Assembly (NCBI GenBank): GCA_039621445.1
Contig: CP154955.1
Location: forward strand, 11,334,241-11,398,240
Direction: 5' to 3'
DNA length: 64,000 bases
Source: Euglena gracilis
Taxonomy: Eukaryota > Euglenida > Euglenophyceae > Euglenales
Position numbers and translations under genes: made by a program. Under the pieces are notes generated by a model, which did not search any database, was not told the DNA's origin, and saw only the letters and a program-made list of their open reading frames with translations. This document shows, piece after piece, positions 31,901-42,100 of the stretch; position 1 is the stretch's first letter, and each line of letters begins with the position of its first letter.

Positions 31901-32495
31901 CCCCTGAAGGGGGGGTTGCTTGCCTGGATGTGCAGCTCCTGAGGGGTTTGTGTTTGAGGGAGCTGTGGGGTAAGTTGGACATACCTTTCCCCCATGGGAG
32001 CTTCCCAGGTTTGGACACAGGCTGCCATAGCCTTGCTCCTGGGCCCACTGCCCTCTTGGATGATGGCTTCCATAGCCATGATTCTGGGCCCCAGGCCCTG
32101 TCCAATGATGGCTGCCATAGCCTTGACTTTGATTTGAATCCTTTGGATTGAGGCTGCCATAGCCTTTGCTTTTTCCCCTGAAAGGGAAGGAACTGAGAAA
32201 AAGGGGTGGCGTCTGTTGGACCTGTGATGGTGGTCCCCCTCTGTCGTCTCTTCCTGACCACAGTTGTCCATGGTCCATGGCCATCATTGTTAGTGGGGGA
32301 GTCTGAAACCTTGAGTTTTGAAATCTCTGAAGCGTTGGGGGGTGGGGGGGTTGCGATGGCCACGGACTGACGAGCTGTTGCCGCCCCTCCAGCTGCTGCA
32401 GCTGCTGCTGTGTCTCCACCTTCCCCAGCTTCAGTTGACTTCTTGGAAGTCCGTTGAAGTTCTTCTTGAAATTCAAAAGGTTCTTTGAAATTCAT
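28902..32495 (-). CDS. Gag-like / RT polyprotein, element A copy 3
   Basis: An open frame of 1197 aa. Residues 1-400 approximately are the gag-like repeats. RT follows with LISDCRQLNQHF, KIDLKDAYFHLKL, FGLSSLPQKFM and YLDDILMLAP. It enters RNase H at FSDSSTWQWGG, then reads a wrong frame after the 9-C run near 30296. It returns to a meaningful frame in the recombinase N-terminal region (TYIKNLGNVKRYDSAF, LLALHRGVDLARTQ). The ORF is therefore open throughout but not collinear with one functional protein; RNase H proper lies in the overlapping ORF at 29486-30367. Confidence 0.75.
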   Translation of the reverse strand: MNFKEPFEFQEELQRTSKKSTEAGEGGDTAAAAAAGGAATARQSVAIATPPPPNASEISKLKVSDSPTNNDGHGPWTTVVRKRRQRGTTITGPTDATPFSQFLPFQGKKQRLWQPQSKGFKSKSRLWQPSLDRAWGPESWLWKPSSKRAVGPGARLWQPVSKPGKLPWGKGMSNLPHSSLKHKPLRSCTSRQATPPSGEGQWRPLYARGQWGPGEASKYQGQWRPLYAKGQWRPGEASRFQGQWRPFQSKSSGHWRPMHSRSHQPLGGRPKIGYTRAPPEGNQAKPPSYICTSPLQTQTFPNLSKSGGKPVFGQPYGRARGDPSDGAARQDPSDGAARQDPSDEAARGRDPSDGACGLPRHITPRGAPIHQASIPHWVKAWASTEVLNLIREGVREDLPLPPQMSLKVPFKTPQEIMTAQKILMEYECAGATRQITPEGAKHFVPYFIISKQEGGKTKERLISDCRQLNQHFTPQKFRLEHMGNIFPYLRKGWFCGKIDLKDAYFHLKLHSSLEKHVCTQVGGETWQFQAACFGLSSLPQKFMTLMRVWERKWRKEGKVVFIYLDDILMLAPSKKTAAQHLAEMKKDLLLAGFRINLPKSCLEPTQEIKHLGQWINLKKGQLEIPQEKLKSLRKELGKVLTAQKMSCRKLSSIVGQVRSYLVSMPFLRILTDQLCKMVDLHTKWGWDHSLTIPQGVKDQIVELKTFLQPGVGRAFQSQASQELFSDSSTWQWGGAGQKVWSKGPGFLEGPACPSHQSKRIDVCGGNCKGFGKTKTNHCSSCGQPGGSQLFDKMGRQKAIFKFHPKTPSVPLPRKANQLAGGLGSHKRTICRLPDQGAKRSRGLYPEPDHFSPDSEVFQKTHHPRGGHVLHTQQQKIPQVHLSIPPPRGFVGGCSEGRFKGCPPSLCQPSLEHHSPMGSEINVKPRPNLSVDCTPLGFDIMVAPINVNQAARQQGFASTPPVGSVHQLLGGGDAPPKVEFGLLDCVRQMLQSQEVSMSSIDTYIKNLGNVKRYDSAFRALVGQLLHKGVPLQQCTVPKMAEAILDLAVHSINTARNAYAAALLLPGFGSLRFSPLLAPLKRKWNANVCKYAHFWDPTDFLENIMRNSRPLSDVSVKELRNRLIICWRLLALHRGVDLARTQQKISFVGEKIFILLQRKGWQFPKWEEILNLPHPPPHKPMAFIERVCGKDSPHGWAQK
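29486..30367 (-). CDS. RNase H ORF, element A copy 3
   Basis: A 293 aa frame overlapping the long ORF. It holds the RNase H body (WRDLHVLHINQKEL, IVLHVDSQVAVSYLTKWGG), FADSLTREQ, and the DMFCTPSNKKFPKF to YANPPWSIIPQ block known from DIRS-type pol. Copy 1 shows RNase H continuous with RT, so a 1-base change in the C-run explains the split. Confidence 0.75.
   Translation of the reverse strand: MWAEPFNPRPLRNCSQTAAPGNGGGLDKKSGQKVQDFWRDLHVLHINQKELMSAVETVKALAKPKQTIVLHVDSQVAVSYLTKWGGKKPYLNSILKPLLYHCQERQINLQVVWVPTKEQFADSLTREQKDPGDYTLNLTIFHQILKFFKKHITPEVDMFCTPSNKKFPKFICRYPHQGALLVDALKADLRGVPPVYANPPWSIIPQWVQRLMLNPDLICLLIVPHWASTSWWRQLMSIRQPGSKVLLVPPQWGLFTNCWGEEMPPPRWNLACLIVSGKCYNPRKFRCPVSTLT
31334..32476 (-). 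CDS. Alternative gag-region ORF, element A copy 3
   Basis: A 380 aa frame inside the long ORF, starting MNFKKNFNGLPRSQ. It has GYGSHH/GYGSL repeats and ANGGHYMQ/ANGGQ repeats, and it matches the repeat style of the element B gag-like frame. It is unclear which of the overlapping frames is the real gag; similarity to B favours this one. Confidence 0.4.
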   Translation of the reverse strand: MNFKKNFNGLPRSQLKLGKVETQQQLQQLEGRQQLVSPWPSQPPHPPTLQRFQNSRFQTPPLTMMAMDHGQLWSGRDDRGGPPSQVQQTPPLFLSSFPFRGKSKGYGSLNPKDSNQSQGYGSHHWTGPGAQNHGYGSHHPRGQWAQEQGYGSLCPNLGSSHGGKVCPTYPTAPSNTNPSGAAHPGKQPPLQGKANGGHYMQEANGGQGKHRNIKANGGHYMQKANGGQEKHQDFKANGGHFNQNQVAIGGQCIQDHTSPWGGGPRLATQGPPQKVIKPNPPAIYVPPHCRHRLSPIFQNQGESRSLGSPMAGPEVTPVMGQPGRTPVMGQPGRTPVMRQPGEGTPVMGPVDSPDTLHPGVPPFIRPAFPIGSRHGPAQRY

Positions 32496-32716
32496 TCTTC
32501 ATGGAAGTCTCGCTGTTGATCTTCGAAAAGTTGAATTCTTCCGTCAGGAAGTTGAAGTTCCGAAAATTTTCGCCCACTTGAGTCGTAGAAGTAAAATTCT
32601 TTCTCCTTGAGGTCGAAGGGCAGAAATAGGAATCAGCCAACTCCGGCAACAAAAAGCAGAAAGAAGCACCCCCCGCGCACGCACAAACACGCCAGAACAA
32701 GTAGACCACCTTCCCC

Positions 32717-33168
32717 CATCACATATGGTGGTCGGCCGTTTTATAACCCAATGTGAAAAACCCCGGGGGAGGGGGGTTCTAGGTAGTCCATTTTTTCCAG
32801 TGTCTAGCCGATTGGCTGGCCAGTGCCCCCCCCCCGGGGTCCTTAAGCAAATGCCTGATACATACACATACATCAGGTGGTTGGAGTGAAGGGAGACTAG
32901 TGACGAGCTCGGCAGGGAGGGCAGCTCAAGGCTCTCTCGCTCTCACGTCAAGCGCTTGACTTCAGGGGCTTCCGGAAAAGGTCCGAAAAATGATGCCAAT
33001 TTTGTGCTTGCAAAAATGGACTTTGCCTGTGACCCCCCCCCCCAAGCAATGCTCACCCACAATTCTCCTCACAGCCGGGTTCAGCAGACCATCTGGTGGC
33101 ATTTCGAAAATAACGTTAGGACCACCTCAGCTCAAATTCGCAGCAAAGAAAAAATGCTGCCTCCTGCA
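32717..33168. other. Spacer between element A copy 3 and WD40 exon E
   Basis: Duplicate of 22231-22681. No gene is seen. It would be the 3' flank of the intact WD40 gene. I found no clear polyadenylation signal. Confidence 0.45.
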
Positions 33169-36100
33169 TTAAGAAACCCCCTGCATGGCCTCCCTCAAAC
33201 GCTCGAAATGGAGGCTGTTGAGGCGCAGCGTGCTGGAGGTCCACGCCTTGATGGCGTTCAGCTCCCCGCCGGAGAACAAGAGGTAGTTGGCACTGAGCAC
33301 TACGGCCGCTGGGCACGTAATAGTGTGCAGGCAGAGCAGCTCATCCACCTGTGGCAGGGGGGGAGGCGGGGCTTGGGGTGCGGTAAAGCGACCCATCCCA
33401 CATGTTATGTGGGGTGGGTCGCTTTCCCATGGATAACTCCTCTAAACCCCCCTCCTCAAATAACCTGGCGGGGTGCCAAGTTATTGGAACCATCTTTTTG
33501 GCCTTCCCCCCTGCCAGGTTATTTGGGCCCTTTTTTCAGTGTCTTCAGGTGCTTTTGCCTTAAAAAAGGGGGGGAATGGTTCCATTACTGGAACCATCGT
33601 TCTTTGCCCCTCCCCCCGCCAAGTTATTCGGCCACTGCCAGGAGCAAGGGCGCCGCCAGGTTATTTGGGGGGGGGGGGAGGCGGGTTTAGAAATATCTAC
33701 AAATGAAAGCAAAACCCTGTATCTTTGTGTGCATTTGTGTGTGCGTGTGTGAGTTTTGTTCTGTATACAAGCATCGCATTCTTTCTTATACTCATGTGTG
33801 TATGTGAACACAACACACGTTGAGATAAAACCTTGGTATCTGCTTGCAAATGAATAAGTGTATGATTTTGGTTTCTTGGTTATCTGTTCAGAGCTGGTCC
33901 TGGAACCACACCCACCCCCCAGATGCTCGTTGGGGGGGGAAATAACCCAGACCAGATCGACAAACACACCGACCAGATGCGGATGGCGTTCTCCGCCCCA
34001 ACAGAAGCGAACAGGTCGTCAGCCACCTTGCACAGGGCCAGCACCGTCCCAGAGTCAGGCTTTATTATTTTGTAAGCTGCCCAACAGTTTAAAACGCTTT
34101 AAAATGCCTTAAATGCCTTAAAATGCCTTCGAAAATTCGCACTGGCAGAATTTTCTCCGGCCAAGCAAAAATGAAGTCGCAAATTCTCGGCAAAGTCAGC
34201 TTCCGGCAAAAAAAAAAATTCATTTCTGGCATCAGTGGAACATTCTCCATCCAACCAAAACTCAAAAGAATACAGCTTTCAACTGTTTTTCATTTTCGAC
34301 CTGCACCGACGTTGGTTCGATGCCCGGAGCACCTTTAATCCTGGGAAATAGTACCTGTAGTACCTGAAAAAGCCTTAAAATGCCATAAAATTATTTTTTC
34401 AATTTTTTATGTTGATTCAATGCCTAAAAATGGGGAAAAAATGACTTTAAAAAAACAATACCTGCCCAGAATGGCCGTCCAACGACGTCAGCAGCGACCC
34501 CTCCGTCAGGCTCCACACCCTGCCAGGAGTACACAGGCGTGACCGACCTCCCCGCCAGCCTTCCTCCACACAAAAACAACGGTGATTTCTCGGAACAAAT
34601 AACACACAAAAGGGAATTGCAGGGAGGGCATGCCGAACAATTGGGAGCATGTGGCAAACTTTTTCAAATGGCAAAAAAAGCTATTTGGGAACCCAGGGGA
34701 TGTGTGACTTCGATCCACGGGATTTCTTACCCCGCCCCCCCTATGTCCAACGACCAGTAACCTCTGTCCTCCGACCGGGGGGGTGGTCGTTGGACATAGG
34801 GTAGTGACCAAAAAGGTGTCCTCCGACCGGGGGGGTGGTCGTTGGACAAGGGGTCAAAAAAAATGTTGGCGGGTAATCGGGACGCCACCCCCCAAATAAG
34901 GTCAAATTTTCCCTTCCGGCCCTTCGCGCCGAAAATTTTGGGCAATTTTGACAAATTTTTGTCCAAAAAAAGTGTCAAAAATGGCATTTTGGCCAAATTT
35001 TTGGCCAATTTTTGGGCAAAATTTTTCGTCCCGGCACGAAGCGCCTGGACCAAAAAAATTGGCCAAACGTCCGAAAAGGTGTCCTCTGACCGGGGGGGTG
35101 GTCGTTGGACATAGGGGGGTCGTTGGAAATAGGGGGGGGGGGACCACCTCAGGGGGGGGTCCAGCCTCCGGTTGGAAAAAAGGCTCTGGCTGGACCCCCC
35201 CCGGGGACAGGGGGGGGAGGGGGGGTCCGGGGCTGGAGGGGGCTGTGCTGGGCTGGGTCGATGAAAAACAAAATTTTCTAAAACATTTTTACCTTCTCAC
35301 CACACTGCACCACACACACAAGTGTATTTGCCAGACATTGAGGGCAAGGAAGCTGTGATGAGAGAGAAAATGCAGGGATAGGTGAGCTGGGCAGCCCAGT
35401 TGGCTGGCCCGGCCTTCGGCCGGGCTGGACCCAACTTTATTTCACTTGACCCCCCCTGTGTGCACTGTGGCTGTTTTTTGGTGCCTTTTATCCCTTCTTC
35501 TGGCCTGGCGCTGTTGTTCGCCTCTGGCTCATTTTGTCTGTGTATGTGGAGGTGGCCGGAGCCTCACTTGACCCCCCCCCCGGGCCTCCCAGCCCCGGTT
35601 TGGGCTGCTGGCTGGATTTGAGCTGCTGGCGGGCTGGACGGGATTGGGAATCCCCTCCGGCTTAAGAAATCCCCTGCTTCGATCCCAGAGTATTGACAAC
35701 ACTTTCTAAATTTGGAGTGAACATTGCGATCCGGGGTCATCCCCTTCCACGCACCTCCAAACACTTGGGATTTAGGTGCTGCTGTGGAGTGTTGTTGGAA
35801 TTTGTTGGGTTGTCAACACTGAAGAAATTCTTACAAACAAGTAATATTCAAAACGTACCAGTTGCTGGCAATGATGCTCCTCTGCCGTTGGCCAGTATGT
35901 GAAGCGTTGTTCAACTGCAACGGCAACTAATTCAAAATCAATTCTTTTTCAAAGCAACCCATGAGACAAAAAAAAAGATTTTCACCAATTAAAATCACAC
36001 AGTAGGAACAGGAGGGGAAAACACAAATGCGTTTTTTGCGAGATTTTTGCGGGGGGTTTTGTGGTGTGTAGTTTTTTTGTTGTTTTTTGTGGGTGTTTTT

Positions 36101-39100
36101 GTTGTTTTTTGACGATCTTTGAATTTTTGCTGGAGAAAATTTTTGACGATGAAGAAATCCTCGTTTTGGCCCCGATTTTCCCCCGAGACCAAGAATTTTG
36201 TCCATTTTCTGCCATTTTTTGCATTTTTGCATTTTTGGGTCAACAAAATGCTTATTTATTTATGTGAAATGAAAAAAATTCCCCAGAGGAGCCAAAAATT
36301 TTATCCAGTGGTCCTCTCCAGCGGAATATACATCCTTTTTGAATGATTTCACATGAAATTTTCACATGAAAAACATGAAAATTTCACATTTTTCACATGA
36401 AAATTTCACATGAAATTTGCGAGGTGTGTTTTTTTTGTGTGTGTGTGTGTTTTTTTTCGGGGGGGGTCGCATTTTTTGGAGGATCCCCATGGTCGGGGGG
36501 GCTGGCTGGACTGCCCTGGCGGGCCCCCTTCGGCTTAAATGACACCCAGGTTGAGATGCATGGGGATACCCCCCCTGTCTGGCACTGCGTGGCATGTGCA
36601 CTTCGTCAATGCAGGTGTTAAAATATTTTGCACATCCTGGGGCCTTATCATTTGCCTTTTTCCATGAAAATTTCACATGAAAATTTTCACATTTGAAGCT
36701 TTTGTGCGACTTTTTTGTGTTTTTTTGTGTTTTTTGTGTTTTTTTTGGGGGGTCGCTTTTTTTGAGGATCCCAGTTGCATTTCCCCCTGGGCAGGGGGTC
36801 GAGGCTGGAAATGAGGCAGGCTGGCTGACCCCTTGGGTGTTGGGCCCCCTTCGGCTTAAATGACACCCAGGTTGAGATGCAGTGGGATGCCCACCCTGCA
36901 CCGCCGGCACTGTCTGGCACTGCGTGGATGTGCACTTCGTGTCAATGCAGGTGTTAACTATTTTGCACCATTGCCTTTTGGGCCCTCTATGGGTCACCTT
37001 TGGCCTTTCCAGCCCTGGGCATTTGAGGCATTTTGTGCGACTTTGTTGCTTTAGGGCCAGTTTTGGTGTTGTACGCCTTTTGGGTCAGTGTTGGCCTTTT
37101 GGACTAATCTCAAAGAGCAGTAAATGAAAAGCATTGTTTTCCCCCAAAAAAAGGGAATGGAAACGGAATTGAGGTTTTGTGCTTTCTTTCTTCGAATTTC
37201 CTTCTCGAGATGGGATGGGACGGGCGGGAAAGGCGATGCGGCAAAATGAGGCCCGTCCCCCGGGACCCTGCGGCCACCCCGCTGCCCTCGCCGCCCTGAC
37301 CCGTCCCAGGAGGAAAGAGGTTGCGCAAGGTGAATGCGGATCAAAATACTCTTTTGGGGGCAATTCATTTCTTGTTGTAAAAGTATGCGGTGTTGCCGGG
37401 ATTTGGCTGGAGTTGTCGGGATTTGTGGGGAGTTGTCGCTGAGGTGCTGAAATCCACTCCTTCCCATGGGAAGGAGTGGATTTCAGAACTCAGCAAAACT
37501 CAAATTTCACACACCTCATCAAAAAAATGTCAGACCTTCCCATTTTATATTTCAAAGGGACCACATCACTTGTCTCCCAAACAGGCGCACTTCGCATCCT
37601 GCAAACCATCAAGAAAATAGCCCCACACACTTGATGGCGTGGTCGGCACCTCCAGACAGCACGACGTCCAGCTTCATCCCCACCAGGCAGTGGACAGGCC
37701 CGGTGTGCTTCGCCAAAGTCCGGTCACACGGAAAGCCTGCATGGCAATGACGGCTCACCTTGCGAAGGCTGACCGAGCCAAGCAGTGCTCCGGCAATCAG
37801 CAAGCGAGGGAGGGGGGGTAGGGAAAGAGCAAGAACCAACAGGGACACAGTGTCAGGCCGCCACACCAGTGGTGCCAAGTGACCAGCAGCGGATGGCGTG
37901 GTCGTCCCCGCCAGACAGAAGCGTGTTGCCGACGGTCAGGAGGCAGCGCACCGGCCCTGAAGCAGAATTCAACATAAATAAGGGCAGGAGGGGGGAGGGG
38001 GGTGGGAAGGAGAGGGACACCCCCCTTGTGCAATGGTGCGGTCCGGGGGAGGGGGGATTTTCGGCACCACCAAAATCAGCCAAGCAAGGCTGTTTTGGGA
38101 ACTTTGGGGGAAAATTGTCAAAAAAGCCAAATAAAAAACTTTTTTGGGGGGGTGGGAATCTTGGAGGGGGGAGGAGGTGGGGGGACCCCCCTTCCAAAAC
38201 TAGGGGGGACCCCCCCAACCTCCAGCTTTCGGCCACCGAAACTTCTCGCCGTTGAGTGCAAAACTTCATATCGAGCCCCAAGAGGGTCCTAAAATACACA
38301 CCCGGCACAAAGCGCCGGAAGATTCTTTTGCCCCCACAAGAGGAGGGGGGGGGCTGGGGGACCCCCCCCCCCTACCACCTTGGGGTGACACCCCCCACCA
38401 CCCAGCTCATGTCTGCGGAGCTTCCATACAACCCTGGCCCCTGGGGTTGGTCCGGACCCCCCCAGGCAGGAGGGGGGCCTGACTCCCCTCCAGTCCATCC
38501 AGGAGGGGGGAACCCCCCCTTCTACCTCTGCACCCTCCTGACATCGAACCCTGCCCTGAAGACGACGACGGCAGCTTGAATGGGAGCAGAGGTCTTCTTT
38601 TTCATACCTCTGGCCCACCCTCGGGTTGTTATGCGAGGGAGGGGGTCAGGGACCGCCAAAGGAAGCAATTTCCCTTTCCCTGGCGCTTTGCAAATTGATG
38701 TTGCATCTGGTTATGTCGATCTATAAAAAAAAGGGGGCCAAAAAACACAATTTTGGGGCTTTTTGGCGTTTTGAACCACTTTTTTTCCGTGATTTCCCGA
38801 CCGTGTCATTCCAAACGCTGGGACCATACAATTGCTTACCGACCCCCCCCCAGGGGGGGGGAGGGGGGTCACTCCACTTTTTTAAAAACCAGTCAGTCAC
38901 TCATTTTCAAAAAACCAGCCAGTCACTACCCCCCCCCCGGGGGGGGGGGGGCGGCCACTCAGAAAAACGGCCACTTTCCAGTCACTTTAGGCCATTTTAG
39001 GCCCAAAAAAATTTTCCGGCGCCTTCGGCGCCGGGGTCACTCAAGCCACTTTTGCCCACTCCTGGCCGACCCCCGGGGGGGGGGGGGGGGCCCAGGCCGA

Positions 39101-42100
39101 AAACCAGTCAGTCACTTTGAAAAAACCAGTCACCCACCCCCCCGGGGGGGGGGGGGGGGGTTGGTCAGTGCTTAAGCAATTGTCTGGCTGGGACGGGGTC
39201 TGGACTCCCCTCCCCTGCACAAAACCAGCACTGACTTTCTACCCAGCTCACCTCCTGGTGGCGGCCACTTTGGGGGTGCCGAATTTGACAGTCTGGCTCC
39301 CCTCACAAGTACCCCCCCAATAGAACCACAGGGGCACTTCGGCGGGGGGGAGGTCCTATTTGGACCCAACCTGCTTTGCTGATTTCCTTCAGAAATTCCA
39401 TGCAAATGGGTGGCGCTTGTAGTGCAGCGGCAGGGGATGCGCTTTGACTTGGACCCTGCTCCAGTAGCAGCCCAGCGCTTCCATTAGGGGAGGATTGGGG
39501 GGCCAGGGATTCGAGAATGGGGCATGCCAATTGCGCACCGGTGTGCCCCTCCAGCACCGCGATGCAGTCCAGGGAGTCCAGCTTCCACACCCGCACTGTG
39601 CCGTCCGCGGACGCCGAGAACAGCACTGCCATCCGGGCGTCCACCTGTGTGGCGCCGTAGCCAGGGGTGTACGCGGGAAGGCCTGGTGGGGGGGGTCGAC
39701 CCCCCCACCCACCACAGCACCCGCGCCTTGGCAGCGAGGGAAGTTTCGCCCCCAGAAACACAGGAAGGCCAGGTAGGGAGGGGGGGGGGTCGGACCCCCC
39801 CCCACCCACCACCCACAGAGCTTCAGGGATTCCCGTACAGCCTGGCTGTGGGGGCCACAGTCGAGGGAAGGACGTTGGCACACTTTGGGGGTTATTGAGC
39901 CGATCCAAGAGCGACATCCTTGGTTCGGGGGATATTCACCCCCCAAGGGGAACATCCGGGGAGAATTAAGCATCGTTGACACATTTGGGTGTAACTGCTG
40001 GCTTCGCGTCGAGGGGGACGGACCTTCCAGTCCAACCTCCCCCCCCCAAAACCAGCTGAAGAAATTTCAGCTGATTTTTGACGCCACCTTTGCTGCACAG
40101 CAGGAGTATTAATGGAACAAGTACAAGCACAAATATTAATGGTAATGGTAATGGTGACGGTAATAACAAGTATTAATGGTACAAGTACAAATGATCAAAG
40201 CTCCCAATGCAGTGTTTTGTGGTCTCAACCAGCAGGGGCAGGGAAGGGCGTATCCCGGTGCACTGGAGAAAGACCCAGCAGTAGACAATGGAGACTGCAG
40301 GACTTCGCCCATTGTGGAGATGTGGTTGTGCAGATTGCAGCAGGCTTTCCCGCCCTTGGGGAGCGACCCCCCAACCCAGCCAGCAACTGGAGATGGGGCA
40401 ACTTATAGACCCTAAAAAATGCCCCAAAAATGTAATCAACCCAGCAGAACTCGAAAGATTGCCAAAAAAAAAAGATTGCCATAAGAAGATTCAAAAAAAC
40501 AAAAAATCACAAAACAAAAACTCAAAACAAAAACAAAAAACAACAACAAAATCGTTCCCCCCCCAAAACCCCCGGGCACACACCTCCCCCAGCAGGCGCG
40601 CGCGGGCCCGGGCGGCCGCCTCGGTCAGGGACAGCTCCCTACCCGGCAGGGCAGCCTGCTCGTGGGTCTGCCGGTCCATGTCGGTCACTACGAGGCTCGT
40701 CACAGGCCCCCTGCCGAGAGGGGCGATTCCTTCCGTTCCGTGGAAATGTGGGGACGACTGCCATGGAAACATGGGATGGCCGGCTGGGAACAACGCGGGG
40801 TCCCTCAGCCCCTGCCGGGGCGAAATGGCCGGGTCCAACCAATCGGTAACACCGGCAGGCACGGTGTGTGCTGTCCAGCGTATGATGCCATTTGCTTAAA
40901 AAGACCATTCTCAGGCGGGTGGTATCCGGACCATACCATTGCTTCCCGACCCCCCCCCGGGGGGGTTCACTTTCCAGTTTCAAAAAACCAGTCAGTCACT
41001 TTTCAAAAACCAGTCACCCATTCCTACCCCCCACCGGGGGGGGGGGGGGTCGTTCACTTTGGCCGCTCAGCCCAAAAAAAATGGCCAAAAACCAAATTAT
41101 TTGGTTGAAACCCCCCAAAAAACCCCTTCGGCACCGGGTGACCACTTTCGGCCAATCCTGACCGACCCCACCCCGGGGGGGTCTGGAGCCAGAAACCAGT
41201 CAGTCACTCCGGAAAAAAAACCCAGCCAATCGGCCCCCCCAGGGGGTGGGGGTCGGACACACCTTAAGAAATGGTATGATCTGGACCCCCCTGCTCTGGT
41301 CGGGGGGGGGGGGGGACCCACACCAAAACGTTGGCATCACCATAAGATTGATTTCGGTCCAGCGCCGAGGTGAACGCTTTCTTTTACCCAAACTAATGAT
41401 ATTCATGCACTTCGTGAACTATGCAACTCTTTTAGAAAGAAGGTCGTTGGCATTTCTATCAGGGATTTTTTTTAAGACCGGGGGGAGGGGGTCACTCACC
41501 CGACTGGTCCCCTGGGGAGGGCACGGTCCAGAGATCCACTTTGGGGGAGTCAATATTGCAATTGCGGACAGCATTCTGTGCGAAACTGAATTTGATGTTC
41601 CTTCCGTGGAACGCATTCACGTTTGTGAAAAAAGATGAAAAAGCAAGGTTTAATGGCTGCTGTTTCGCAACATTGGAAACAGCACACCTGGCAGAAAAGA
41701 GCGGCGTGAACAGGGGAGCCCGGGGCACTGGAGACATACGTGTGTTCCGAAATTAGCGCGTTGAGCAGCGACCCCCCAACGAGGTCCCAGAAGCGGACAG
41801 TGCCGTCGTCGTGGCCCGAAAATAGAATCCCCTCGTAGGCGACCACGAGAAGGGGCCCCTTGCGCTTCATCTTGCCGGCAACAGCCACGCGTTCCAAGAC
41901 ACACCGCTTCCAGCTTCAAATGCCTGGGAACCGCAGGGAAGATCCGTTCTTCTCATGTTTTCTAAAGAACGTTCAGAAAATGCAAAAACGATGGCGACTT
42001 ATAACAAAAAAAGTAACTCAATTGTGAAATGGGGAGACTTGCCAATAGAAGCATACATCTCTGGTGCATTCTTTCGGAAGCATGGCACATGCCAGTTTGG

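Larger units (their letters stand above)
28151..32716 (-). mobile_element. DIRS-type retrotransposon family A, copy 3
   Basis: A copy of A copy 2 made by D2 and not by transposition: its flanks on both sides are duplicated with it. The 5' inverted end is at about 32631-32701, its counterpart at about 28242-28307, and the 66 bp inverted repeat at about 28151-28216 with 28520-28585. It has the longest uninterrupted ORF of the three copies. Confidence 0.8.
27473..38204. repeat. Tandem segmental duplication D2, unit b
   Basis: Second unit of D2, near identical to unit a except for a cluster of small deletions and a diverged tandem duplication of about 330 bp at 36.35-37.0 kb. It ends at about 38204, where unique intron sequence starts. 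Confidence 0.9.
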
